Shown here in pieces: positions 32,419 to 39,903 of a stretch of 43,673 nt of DNA. The DNA is taken from assembly GCA_945860165.1 (NCBI GenBank), contig CAMAPL010000019.1:1-43673 (forward strand), given 5' to 3'. The notes beneath the pieces were generated by a model. It ran no database searches, had not been told where the DNA came from, and saw nothing but the letters and a program-made list of their open reading frames with translations. The DNA is from Rhizobium sp. Q54. GTDB lineage: Bacteria > Pseudomonadota > Alphaproteobacteria > Micropepsales > Micropepsaceae. Position 1 is the stretch's first letter; every line of letters starts with the position of its first letter. Both the position numbers and the translations under genes were made by a program.

Positions 32419-33000
32419 GTGGCTTTCATGACGGCGACAGACGGCAAGGTGCGCCCGGTTCAGATTCCGGGCCGCAATTTTTTTCTTTGCGACAACCTGG
32501 TCGATTCTGCGATGGTCACACAGCTGGGCATCGCGGTGAAATGTCTGCATTACATACGCAAGGAAAAAAGTCGTCCCGATGTGCCGGCGCTGGCGGCGGC
32601 GGCCGACATCGAGCCTTCGATCGTGGCGGCCGATCCCTTTTTCCAGCGGACGAAAGCCATTGCCGAGAAGATGTTTCCGGGCGAGGTTCTGGGCCACCTG
32701 CGCGCTTATGTGAACTCCAGCGTTTATGGCGACAGCTATGCCTCGCATCGCGACTCCCCCGAAACCAGCCAGAATGTCACCGTGCTCTATTGCGCCAACC
32801 TGATCTGGCAGGCGGACTGGGGTGGCGAGACCATCTTCTACAATGACGATGAGGATGCGGTGCTTGCGGTGTCGCCCAAACCCGGCCGGCTGGTGGTGGC
32901 GCGGGGCGCCATCCTGCACCGGGCCAATGTCCCGACACGATCCTGTTACGAAGAGCGGCTGACGATGGCCTACAAGCTGACATCGAGCGGACCCGAATAA
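32419..33000 (+). CDS. 2-oxoglutarate/Fe(II)-dependent oxygenase family protein
   Basis: 193 residues. The double-stranded beta-helix iron site is visible: H-x-D in SYASHRDSPETS, the distal His in ARGAILHRANVP, and an Arg in CYEERLTMAYK for 2-oxoglutarate binding. The strands NVTVLYCANLIWQADWGGET and GRLVVARG fit the prolyl-4-hydroxylase-like (SM-20) type. The substrate is unknown; protein or small-molecule hydroxylation is possible. The GTG at 32419 is preferred because AAAAGG lies 5 bases before it; ATG 32428 is the alternative. It is 46 bases after the helicase, probably the same operon. Confidence 0.82.
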   Translation: MAFMTATDGKVRPVQIPGRNFFLCDNLVDSAMVTQLGIAVKCLHYIRKEKSRPDVPALAAAADIEPSIVAADPFFQRTKAIAEKMFPGEVLGHLRAYVNSSVYGDSYASHRDSPETSQNVTVLYCANLIWQADWGGETIFYNDDEDAVLAVSPKPGRLVVARGAILHRANVPTRSCYEERLTMAYKLTSSGPE

Positions 33001-33004
33001 AAAA

Positions 33005-33032
33005 GCGACGCTTCGCAGCGCCGCCTTTTTTT
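33005..33032. terminator. Terminator after the oxygenase gene
   Basis: GCG-A-CGCT / AGCG-C-CGC hairpin with a TCGC loop and one mismatch. A-run on the left and TTTTTTT on the right, so it can act for both strands. Confidence 0.75.
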
Positions 33033-33035
33033 ATT

Positions 33036-33162
33036 TGTCATTCCCGGCGAGGCCCATGAGCAGCATGGGGTGAGGGAAGGGAAACCATCTTTCCGTCCGG
33101 CACGATCTTGACCACCTGGATGCCCTTCCCCTCGGCGCTGCACGCCTCGGCCGGGAATGACA
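33036..33162. repeat. Interspersed intergenic repeat, copy 6
   Basis: TGTCATTCCCGGCGAGGCCC at the left with CCCATGAGCAGCATGGGG hairpin and GAGGGAAGGGAAACCA. GGATGCCCTTCCCCTCGGCG and GGCCGGGAATGACA at the right. Closest to copy 1 in its right half. It sits between two convergent genes. Confidence 0.8.
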
Positions 33163-33168
33163 GGTTGG

Positions 33169-34257
33169 TTAGTTCCGCTCGATCTTGTGCACCTTAGCCA
33201 GCACGGAGTCCGCGATCCAGATGGTTTTCTGGTCCTTCGACACCGCCATGTAATGGCCTTCGCCGACATCGTTGGAATCGCGCACCGTGCCGGCCTTGCC
33301 GAACCAGCCCTGCACCTTACCGTCCCAGCCCATCTTCAAGACCTGGCCGTGGCGGCCGGTGGACATCCATAGCTGCCCCTGGGCGTCTTCATAGAAACCG
33401 CAGGTGAGATTCTGCAGCTGGATTTCGCGGTTGCGCGTCTTGAGATCCTTGTCGAACACCACGATCTTGGACGATGCGCGGTCGGTGACCCAGACTTCGC
33501 CGACCGGTGACACGATCACCGAATGGATCACCGGCAGCAGGCCGTCGGCATGCGCCATGTTGGCGCTGGCCAGGAATTTCCCGTCCTTGTCGAATTTCAT
33601 CACCCGGGGATCGCTGCCGGGAATAGCGGGCGGATGCACGAAGGCGCCGCGCGGCTTGGCGGCGCGCACTTGGGGCAGGTCATAGATGGCGCAGAAGGTG
33701 CAGTCGGCGGGCGGCGAGGTGCCGCCATGGCTCTGCACGACATAGAAATTGTCGTCCTTGTCCCAGGCGACGTCCAGCGGCTGGTTGAACATGCCGTTCC
33801 ACTGGGCATCGTCCCAGGCGGCATTCTCGCCGCGCACGCCAAAGGTGCGGATCACATCGCCATTGGGGTTCAGCTTCCAGATCACATTCATGAAGCTGTC
33901 GATGATCCAGATATTGCCATGGCGGTCGATGCGGATGCCGTGCGGGTTTATGGCGATGTTGGGATTGAAAACGCGCAGAACTTTCGTGCCAGTGGGATCG
34001 TATTCCACCATCATGATGGCGGGGTTGCGGTTGAAGACGATCAGGTTGCCGTTGGCGCGCAGCGCCAGCGCTGCGACATTGCCGAACTGCTCGCCATTGG
34101 GCGCGACGGGGCGCTTGCCGAAATGATAGGGCAGCTGCGGTGCATCGGGGACCGGCACCGGGCCGGGCGGCTCGGGCTGCTGCTTGATGAAGGTTTGGGC
34201 CGAGGCGGCGGTCGAAAGCAGCATTGCGGCGGCCAGAAATCCGGCGATCTTGTTCAT
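33169..34257 (-). CDS. Exported NHL-repeat beta-propeller protein
   Basis: 362 residues with a signal peptide (IAGFLAAAMLLSTAASA-QT). The mature protein consists of repeated propeller blades of NHL type: FNPNIAINPHGIRIDRHGNI then WIIDS, FNQPLDVAWDKDDNFYVVQS, IHSVIVSPVGEVWVTDR, and the closing VGEGHYMAVSKDQKTIWIAD. It probably binds a ligand or partner protein in the periplasm; some family members are lactonases or lyases. Two Cys lie close together (DCTFC). It is the last gene of a minus-strand operon after the cytochrome c and the 639-residue Tat protein. RBS GAGGGA is 5 bases upstream. Confidence 0.85.
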   Translation of the reverse strand: MNKIAGFLAAAMLLSTAASAQTFIKQQPEPPGPVPVPDAPQLPYHFGKRPVAPNGEQFGNVAALALRANGNLIVFNRNPAIMMVEYDPTGTKVLRVFNPNIAINPHGIRIDRHGNIWIIDSFMNVIWKLNPNGDVIRTFGVRGENAAWDDAQWNGMFNQPLDVAWDKDDNFYVVQSHGGTSPPADCTFCAIYDLPQVRAAKPRGAFVHPPAIPGSDPRVMKFDKDGKFLASANMAHADGLLPVIHSVIVSPVGEVWVTDRASSKIVVFDKDLKTRNREIQLQNLTCGFYEDAQGQLWMSTGRHGQVLKMGWDGKVQGWFGKAGTVRDSNDVGEGHYMAVSKDQKTIWIADSVLAKVHKIERN

Positions 34258-34324
34258 GACATTCCCTCAGGCATCTTGGTTTTATCGGCCAAGAAAACGC
34301 CTGTTTGGGAGTGTTGGCAACCGC

Positions 34325-36244
34325 TTAGTGCTGCTGCGGTGCCGAGGCGGGAATTTCGCCCAGGTCCGCCACTATCGCTTCCCAGGGGAAAGACAGGGTG
34401 GGATCGTTGGCGTACCGCTTCATGCGAATGGTCAGGCGCGCGCCGGCGCCCGGCGCCAGCCGCAGCGGGAAGCAGGTGCCATCCACCTTTGTGGTGGTCT
34501 TGCCATCCGAAACTGACGCGATCTGGTGCTCGGCATAGGCACCGCCCTGGACGATGACGCTTTTGCTGGCGCTCTGGTTCAGGTTGACCAAACTAACGGT
34601 GACGCTGTCGGCGGTCCAGCCATCGACCAAGGCGGCGACATCCTCGGGAATTCCCGCACGGCGTCTTTCCGGATCGAAATATCGCAGGCGGGAGAATTGC
34701 AGCGCGCCGCCCTGACCCGGCGTGGTGGGGGCCCAGCCGGGATGGCCGATATAAAGCCCGGCTTCCATCAGCTGGGTCAGCGCCGCCGCCACGGCCGTGC
34801 CTGTATTGAACTCCAGCGCCGAGTCGGCCAGGCGCATGTCGGCCGAGGTGGTATCGGCATCGACGTCCTGCATGCGCTTGCGGATGGCGGTCAGCGCATC
34901 GCGCAGCGCCTTGGCGGGATAGCCGGGGTTTTTGCCTTCGAGATAGGAATACCAGCCGGTCTCCTCGGCGCGCGCTCGGTCGGACGGCCGCATGGAGAGA
35001 TAATAGATTTCCAGGAAGTTGAAATTGTAATTGCCGGGACGAAAGCTGTACCAGCCCTGGTCGCCATGCATGGTGGGCGAGGATTTCTGGCCACCCACCA
35101 CCTTGGCTTGGGCGTCGACACGATCGGCCTGGCGGCGCCAGACATCCAGGTATTTGTCGTCGCCCTTGGTCATCAGGTAGGCGTTCATGAATCCGACAAA
35201 GGAACGCGGCAGGCGGTTGCGGTCAGCGCGCTTGCCGGTCTGGGGCACGATGGGCGAAAAGCTCCAGCCATAGACGCCGCCATACCATTTGCCGCCGGCA
35301 TCGCTGCCGATCACCCCGTCGCGCCCGACATTGCTGGGCAGGACGTCGTTGTTGGCGCGGGCGCGTTCGACCCAGGCATCGGTATATTCGACGATCCAGT
35401 CTTTATATTTCACCTCATGCGTCAGCATATAGGCGGTGGCGGCCAGTGAGGTGGCGACCAGGTTGAGCGGGTTGTCGCCCACCACATCGTTGTAATCCTT
35501 GAAGTGGTCCAGGAAGCCCTGATAGTCGGATTCGCCATGCGCCAGGGTGGGGAAGCGGTGGGCCAGGTTGATGGGATCGCCGGCCCAGTCCAGCCCCGTG
35601 GCCTTGCGCAGCATCGGGCCTTTGCTCCCGTTCATCATGCTGCGGATCAGCTTCAGCTTGGGATCGTAGTTCGGCGCGCCGGGATCTTCGTCCATGTAGA
35701 AGCCGGCGAAGCGCTTGACGCGGGCGCGATAGAGCCGGTCATAGGGATTGCCCAGCGGCATCTGGGCGAAGACCGTCAGGCCTTCGCCGTTATGCTGCCA
35801 GTCCATGTTGACCGGCCATTCCTTGTAATACATGCCCGCCTTGGCGAAGGGCACGTCGGTGGTCCTGGCGGCGGTGAACTGGCGGACATGGCCTTCATAG
35901 GCTTTCTCATACATGTCCTTCAGCACGCCATCGCCGCCCAGGGCATAGATGTGCGGCCAGTCGTTGAGATATTCGATCGCATCGTCGGGGCCGTCATTGC
36001 CGCCCCAGCGTTCGGTAATCTCCAGATAGCCGTTGGCTGGGTTGAAGTAACGCTGGAAATACTTGACGCAGGCCACGGTGTTGGCGCGCAGCACTTCGCG
36101 CTCCAGCAGCGCCCATTCCGGCGGCTCCATCGGCGTGGTGATGGTGACCGCCGCTTCGGCCGCGTTCAGTCCCATCGGCAGCAGCCCGGCATAGCCGGCC
36201 GCCGCCGAGGCCATCAGGAATCCACGGCGCGTGCGGTTCATCAT
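34325..36244 (-). CDS. Tat-exported 639-residue protein, probable alpha/alpha-barrel, unknown function
   Basis: A clear Tat signal (NRTRRGFLMASAAAGYAGLL). The mature part is helix-rich with repeated aromatic/charged motifs (YLNDWPHIYALGGDG, AGMYYKEWPVNMDW, LVATSLAATAYMLTHEVKYK then DWIVEYTDAWVERA, SFVGFMNAYLMTKGDDKYLD then VWRRQADR, DQGWYSFRPGNYNFNFLEIY). This is the spacing of an (alpha/alpha)6-toroid as in polysaccharide lyases and glycosidases. It ends in a beta-rich region (VTVSLVNLNQSASKSVIVQG...GARLTIRMK). I cannot assign a family. It starts 10 bases after the cytochrome c stop, so it is co-transcribed. A role in handling a sugar-like substrate is inferred from context. Confidence 0.8.
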   Translation of the reverse strand: MMNRTRRGFLMASAAAGYAGLLPMGLNAAEAAVTITTPMEPPEWALLEREVLRANTVACVKYFQRYFNPANGYLEITERWGGNDGPDDAIEYLNDWPHIYALGGDGVLKDMYEKAYEGHVRQFTAARTTDVPFAKAGMYYKEWPVNMDWQHNGEGLTVFAQMPLGNPYDRLYRARVKRFAGFYMDEDPGAPNYDPKLKLIRSMMNGSKGPMLRKATGLDWAGDPINLAHRFPTLAHGESDYQGFLDHFKDYNDVVGDNPLNLVATSLAATAYMLTHEVKYKDWIVEYTDAWVERARANNDVLPSNVGRDGVIGSDAGGKWYGGVYGWSFSPIVPQTGKRADRNRLPRSFVGFMNAYLMTKGDDKYLDVWRRQADRVDAQAKVVGGQKSSPTMHGDQGWYSFRPGNYNFNFLEIYYLSMRPSDRARAEETGWYSYLEGKNPGYPAKALRDALTAIRKRMQDVDADTTSADMRLADSALEFNTGTAVAAALTQLMEAGLYIGHPGWAPTTPGQGGALQFSRLRYFDPERRRAGIPEDVAALVDGWTADSVTVSLVNLNQSASKSVIVQGGAYAEHQIASVSDGKTTTKVDGTCFPLRLAPGAGARLTIRMKRYANDPTLSFPWEAIVADLGEIPASAPQQH

Positions 36245-36254
36245 CTTCAGTCTC

Positions 36255-37262
36255 TTACGGATTGAGCGAGGAGAGATAGGCGACGATGTCGATGCGCTGG
36301 TCGGCCGTCATCTTTTCGACCTGCGGTTTCATCATCGCTGCGCCAGGTCCGTTGCGCGCGCCGGTCTTGAAGTCATAGAGCTGGCGCGTCATCTGGCTGG
36401 GCGAACGGCCCGCCAGCGGCGGCACATCGCCATTACCCTTGAACTCCGGGCCGTGACAGGCGGCGCAGGGGAAACCGCCGGCGCCGCTTTCCACCAGCGC
36501 CTTGCCGCGGGCGACCGAGCCTTTGGGGACATAGGCGATGAAGCCCATCATCGAACCGCGCGCCTCGATATGGTGCTCATCTTCCGGGGTTTCGATGATG
36601 CGCTTGCCGAGTTTTTCCTTCGGGCCTGGCACAATGATGATCATGTTGCGCCGGTCGATGTCGGTCTTGCCGACCATGTCGGTTTCCACCACCCGGATCC
36701 ATTTCTTGTATTTCAGTTTGGAGAAATAATCGGCGGCGATCTTCACTTCGGCATCGTTGGAATGCAGGGCGACCTTCAGCATGGAATTGATCGAGCCCAT
36801 CAGGTTGGTCGAAGATTTGCGCGTGCCTTCGCGCATGTCTTTGACCTGCTGCACGATATAATTGGCGGGTAGCCCGGCTACAGAGTGGTTCTCCGGCTTG
36901 CCCTGGCCGTTGGGCAGGTGACAATAGCCGCAGGCTGAGACTTCGGGCTTCCTGCCATGTTCGACAATGGTCGGCATCTTGGGGTGGGTATCGGGGAACC
37001 AGTCCGGCACGTTCCAGCGGTCATTGACGCTGGCGTTGGTGAAGGTCTTCTTCGAGCCCTTCAGGGTGAGTTTCTGGTTGGGGTCGAGCGGCGGCCAGGG
37101 ATGCGTCGCCACCGCGAAGGCCCAGTAGGGCAGGGGATCGTTGGCCAGCATTTTGCCGTTCTGCGGCGGCAGCTTGGGTGCGCCATTGGCGCCGCTTTGC
37201 GCCAGCGCCGCGCCGCCTGCCAACAGGCCTGAAATTCCCAGAAAAATTATGATCTTGCGCAT
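36255..37262 (-). CDS. Diheme cytochrome c, exported
   Basis: 335 residues with a signal peptide (IIIFLGISGLLAGGAALAQS). Two heme-binding motifs: CGYCH within VSACGYCHLPNGQGKPENH, and CAACH within FPCAACHGPEFKGNG. Both are followed by Met-rich stretches that can supply axial ligands (INSMLKV; AAMMKPQVEKM). The C-terminal DIVAYLSSLNP is the usual last helix of class I cytochromes c. It would pass electrons from a periplasmic dehydrogenase to the terminal oxidase. First gene of the operon with the Tat protein and the NHL propeller; a PQQ dehydrogenase lies 4 kb away. RBS GGGGAAA upstream. Confidence 0.92.
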   Translation of the reverse strand: MRKIIIFLGISGLLAGGAALAQSGANGAPKLPPQNGKMLANDPLPYWAFAVATHPWPPLDPNQKLTLKGSKKTFTNASVNDRWNVPDWFPDTHPKMPTIVEHGRKPEVSACGYCHLPNGQGKPENHSVAGLPANYIVQQVKDMREGTRKSSTNLMGSINSMLKVALHSNDAEVKIAADYFSKLKYKKWIRVVETDMVGKTDIDRRNMIIIVPGPKEKLGKRIIETPEDEHHIEARGSMMGFIAYVPKGSVARGKALVESGAGGFPCAACHGPEFKGNGDVPPLAGRSPSQMTRQLYDFKTGARNGPGAAMMKPQVEKMTADQRIDIVAYLSSLNP

Positions 37263-37449
37263 GCGTTTCCCCTGTTGGCCCTTTGGGCGTTATTGGCCGG
37301 AAGTGGCGCATGAAAACCTCCCCCCGGGCAAGCGCAAATCGCGCCAAAATCCGCATTCTCAAAGACGTTTGAGGCGCCACATCGCACATGCGAAAGGCGC
37401 AGGAATGCACTTCTCTCCCCTTGGACTTCCCCTTCCGAAAGAGTTTTGC

Positions 37450-37802
37450 GGTCTTAGCCGGATGCAAGACCCATCATTGAGCCATAAACGGCTCCTAGCC
37501 CTCTGCTTACTGGGAACTTTAAGCCCCTCACGGCGCCAGATCCGTTGCACGCGGTCCGTGCCAACAGTCCATCCTGCTTCCTTGAGAAGCCACGTGATCC
37601 GACGATAGCCATAGCGGCCATACTCTGACGCCAAACCAATAATGGCCTGGGTCAGAGCATCTTCGTCCGCACGAGCAATCACTGCATAACGCTGCGTAAC
37701 ACGTGGCTGATTAGTAAGCCGGCAAGCACGACGTTCCGAGAGACTGTACTTCTCACAAGCCCCCGTAACTGCCTGCCGGCGACGTTCGGGGCTTACAAGT
37801 TT
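37450..37802 (-). pseudogene. IS3-family orfB transposase, N-terminal third only
   Basis: Reads VSPERRRQAVTGACEKYSLS, ERRACRLTNQPR, then ASEYGRYGYRRITWLLKEAG, WTVGTDRVQRIWRREGLKVP and RLWLNDGSCIRLRP, the N-terminal helix-turn-helix of OrfB (HTH_21 region). Similarity stops just before the catalytic DDE domain. There is no own start codon; the frame is entered from orfA by -1 frameshifting. Confidence 0.82.
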
Positions 37803-38071
37803 CCCGAGGCGATATCCTTGAGGACTTGCTTATCCAGTGAGAGATCTGCAACCAGCCGTTTCAGCCGGGCATTCTCTTTCTCCAGGTCCTTCATACGCCG
37901 AGCCTGATCCAGCTCTAAATCGCCATATTCCTTGCGCCAGCGGTAGTAGCTCTGCTGCGATATCCCAGCTTCTCGGCACGCCATCGGGACACCCTTGCCC
38001 TGCGATATCAAAACCTCAATCTGGCGCAGCAAAATCACAATCTGCTCCGCGCTAAAACGCTTCTTCGGCAT
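37793..38071 (-). CDS. IS3-family orfA
   Basis: 92 residues from MPKKRFSAEQIVILLRQIEV. A helix-turn-helix (ACREAGISQQSYYRWRKEYG) is followed by a leucine-zipper region (ENARLKRLVADLSLDKQVLK) and ends DIASGNL. A slippery heptamer G-GGA-AAC (37799-37805) lies two codons before the stop, as expected for -1 programmed frameshifting into orfB. OrfA alone binds IS ends and can be an inhibitor of transposition. Confidence 0.85.
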   Translation of the reverse strand: MPKKRFSAEQIVILLRQIEVLISQGKGVPMACREAGISQQSYYRWRKEYGDLELDQARRMKDLEKENARLKRLVADLSLDKQVLKDIASGNL

Positions 38072-38172
38072 AACTAAAGTCATTTCCAAGTCAGTTTCTA
38101 TCAAACCGCTTGGTACAAAAAGACCCGGTCAGGTCACTATATCGCAAACAGTCGCGATTGAGCTCAGGAATA

Positions 38173-38694
38173 ATGCTGGCTATGGTGATCTTCACTGGGG
38201 CCGATGCAGGTGCACAGGAAGTGTTCCAGCTTAACCAGCCTGCCAATGCACTCATCGAGAGCATCTGCGCCGATATTATGCTGGTGCAACGCGGTACTAT
38301 CCAGTTCATTGCCTGCTCGGAAAGCTTGGCGCGGGCACTTGGCACCCAGTCGCGCGGTTCTTCAATCCAGTCGGCGATTGCGGAATGTGAAAAAGGCAGC
38401 CTGCGGGAAGGGACCGGGGAATTCGCCACCTGCGTACTCGATCAGCGCAACCATATTGAAGACACTCAACTGCCCGGCGGCGAAATCGAGTCTGTGGTCG
38501 TGACCGCAGGAAAGTTGCGTTTTCCCGCTGCGCTTAGCCGTGCCTCTTTTGCGAGCAGCACTCCTAAGGAACGTCGCCGCAAGCAGGAGTATGCCTGCGC
38601 CCGACTTGGCTTGCTTCCCGGGTTTGGTGCATTTTCCCAGTGTGTGGCCGACCTGGCCGTGTCGCTTAGTTCAGCCGACGGGACCCCTGGCTAG
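38173..38694 (+). CDS. Exported protein with three C-x14-C repeats, hypothetical
   Basis: 173 residues from ATG 38173 (AGGA 5 bases upstream). The N-terminus (MLAMVIFTGADAGAQ) is a short signal-like segment, possibly shortened because an IS terminus lies 37 bases upstream. Three repeat units follow: ICADIMLVQRGTIQFIAC, then ECEKGSLREGTGEFATCV, then ACARLGLLPGFGAFSQCV. Each has the pattern C-x(5-7)-G-x(3-4)-F-x2-C, with C-x14-C in units 2 and 3 and C-x15-C in unit 1. Disulfides within each unit are likely if exported. No named family; the unit resembles a motif in small alphaproteobacterial secreted proteins. Confidence 0.65.
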   Translation: MLAMVIFTGADAGAQEVFQLNQPANALIESICADIMLVQRGTIQFIACSESLARALGTQSRGSSIQSAIAECEKGSLREGTGEFATCVLDQRNHIEDTQLPGGEIESVVVTAGKLRFPAALSRASFASSTPKERRRKQEYACARLGLLPGFGAFSQCVADLAVSLSSADGTPG

Positions 38695-38726
38695 CACCGT
38701 TTATTCTGCATGAAATTATCGGCCAC

Positions 38727-39170
38727 CTATTTCGGAATCAGCACGTCCGTGGAAGGCGTGCGCGGCACGGTGCCTTTGTCCAGCACCAGCGTCACCGCCA
38801 CATGCACCGGGCCGCTGCCGGCGGCGGGGCGTCCGTCATGCACGGCTTCGCGCGGCACCATGAAGCTTTCGCCCGCCTTGATCACCTTGGGCGGCTTGCC
38901 CTTGATGAAGATCTCGAAATTGCCGCTGACCACCTGGGTCATCTCCACGCCGTTATGGATGTGCGCGCCGACGGTTTCGCCGGGCTTGAAATCGCGAGTG
39001 GTGATGATGACGGTCTGGGGCTTGCCGGCGGCCGGAATGTCATAGCTCTGGGTGTTGGCGCCTTGCGCCACCGCCATCACGCCGCCCGACTGGGCCAGGG
39101 CGGAGCCTGCAACAACAAAGGCGCCGCCCGCCAAGACAAAAGCCGCGATCCAAAATGCACCGGTTTTCAT
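38727..39170 (-). CDS. Exported cupin-domain protein
   Basis: 147 residues. A signal peptide (FWIAAFVLAGGAFVVAGSALA-Q) precedes a small cupin barrel. Motif 1 is PGETVGAHIHNGVEMTQVVS with the metal-binding pattern H-x-H...E; motif 2 is GESFMVPREAVHDGRP with Pro and His. The conserved G-x5-H-x-H-x3,4-E-x6-G spacing is met. Such single-domain cupins in the periplasm often bind or isomerise sugars, or have unknown roles. The start at 39170 has GGAGAAA 7 bases upstream. Confidence 0.85.
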   Translation of the reverse strand: MKTGAFWIAAFVLAGGAFVVAGSALAQSGGVMAVAQGANTQSYDIPAAGKPQTVIITTRDFKPGETVGAHIHNGVEMTQVVSGNFEIFIKGKPPKVIKAGESFMVPREAVHDGRPAAGSGPVHVAVTLVLDKGTVPRTPSTDVLIPK

Positions 39171-39233
39171 ATTTTTCTCCCCGTCTGTTTCCGCAAAGGT
39201 GGCGTTCTGCGGCGCTGTTTGCAAGCGGCGGAC

Positions 39234-39491
39234 TTAGGGCCTGGGTGCCCTGACCCGCACATCATGCTTGCCGTCCGGGGTGACATCCATGCCGTCCTTA
39301 TAATACTGCGCCCATTCCGCATTGGTCTTGCAGACCTTCGGGCCAGAGAAGTTCGAGCGTGGAAGCTTCTGCGGCGGCCTGCAGGAAATTTTGGCCGGAT
39401 CGCCTTCATCGGTTGGTGTTTGCGCCCAGGCGATGGACGGCGAAAAGGTAAGAAAGCCGATCAGAACAGCGGTCGAAGATTTGAAATACGT
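39234..39491 (-). pseudogene. Small exported CRxPQ-domain protein lacking a normal start codon
   Basis: An open frame of 85 codons with a signal-like beginning (TYFKSSTAVLIGFLTFSPSI-AWAQ) and the mature domain SCRPPQKLPRSNFSGPKVCK followed by TNAEWAQYYKDGMDVTPDGK. The frame contains no ATG, GTG or TTG between an upstream TAG and the signal; the codon where Met would be expected is ACG (39489-39491), one base from ATG. It is either a start-loss pseudogene or uses a rare initiation codon. The domain (C-R-x-P-Q...G-P-x-V-C...W-A) is shared with the tail of the relic at 9758-10023. Confidence 0.6.
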
Positions 39492-39667
39492 GGCTTTGCC
39501 CCGGTGTGTGTTTCCCCAAGGAGAAGCCTAGGCCCGCCAGCCACCGCCCTCAACCGGGTCCCGGACCCAAAACAGGAGGCTTGCCGTGCAGCAATGCCTC
39601 TGCCCGTAGTGGGTGCAGCGGAACAGGAATAGCTGGCAGTGCTGGCTTTGCACGGCTATGGTGCGCC

Positions 39668-39901
39668 ATGGCTGACAACATCAAGAAAAAGACCACCAAT
39701 GCCGACTCCCGGCAGGATGCCGCCGACCGGCGCACCCTGATGGTCCGCGACCAGATGGAAAAAGAGCGCATCGCCACCGATGCCAAGACCGCAAGGCTCA
39801 AGGCGCTGCGGCTGGCCCAGGAGGAGGAGGAGGCGGCCAAGCCCAAACCCCCGCCCGTGCCCCGGGCCAAGAAGCCTTCGCGGGCCAAGCCCAAAGCCTG
39901 A
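39668..39901 (+). CDS. Small Lys-rich coiled-coil protein, hypothetical
   Basis: 77 residues: MADNIKKKTTNADSRQDAAD, a long helix (MEKERIATDAKTARLKALRL-AQEEEEAA), then a Lys/Pro tail (PPPVPRAKKPSRAKPKA). The heptad-like, highly charged helix and basic tail suggest a structural or nucleic-acid-associated role. No ribosome site is evident and no family is recognised. It converges on the AraD1 gene with 2 bases between the stops. Confidence 0.55.
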   Translation: MADNIKKKTTNADSRQDAADRRTLMVRDQMEKERIATDAKTARLKALRLAQEEEEAAKPKPPPVPRAKKPSRAKPKA

Positions 39902-39903
39902 CC

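Larger units (their letters stand above)
37450..38136 (-). mobile_element. IS3-family element, truncated within orfB
   Basis: The left terminus is at 38136, with the terminal repeat at 38112-38136 (GGTACAAAAAGACCCGGTCA-GGTCA). orfA is intact; orfB is cut after the N-terminal third, near 37450, where the DDE domain should begin. The missing orfB end and right terminus of the same element type are found in relics elsewhere (27872-28024, 3994-4016, 1335-1385). Confidence 0.85.
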
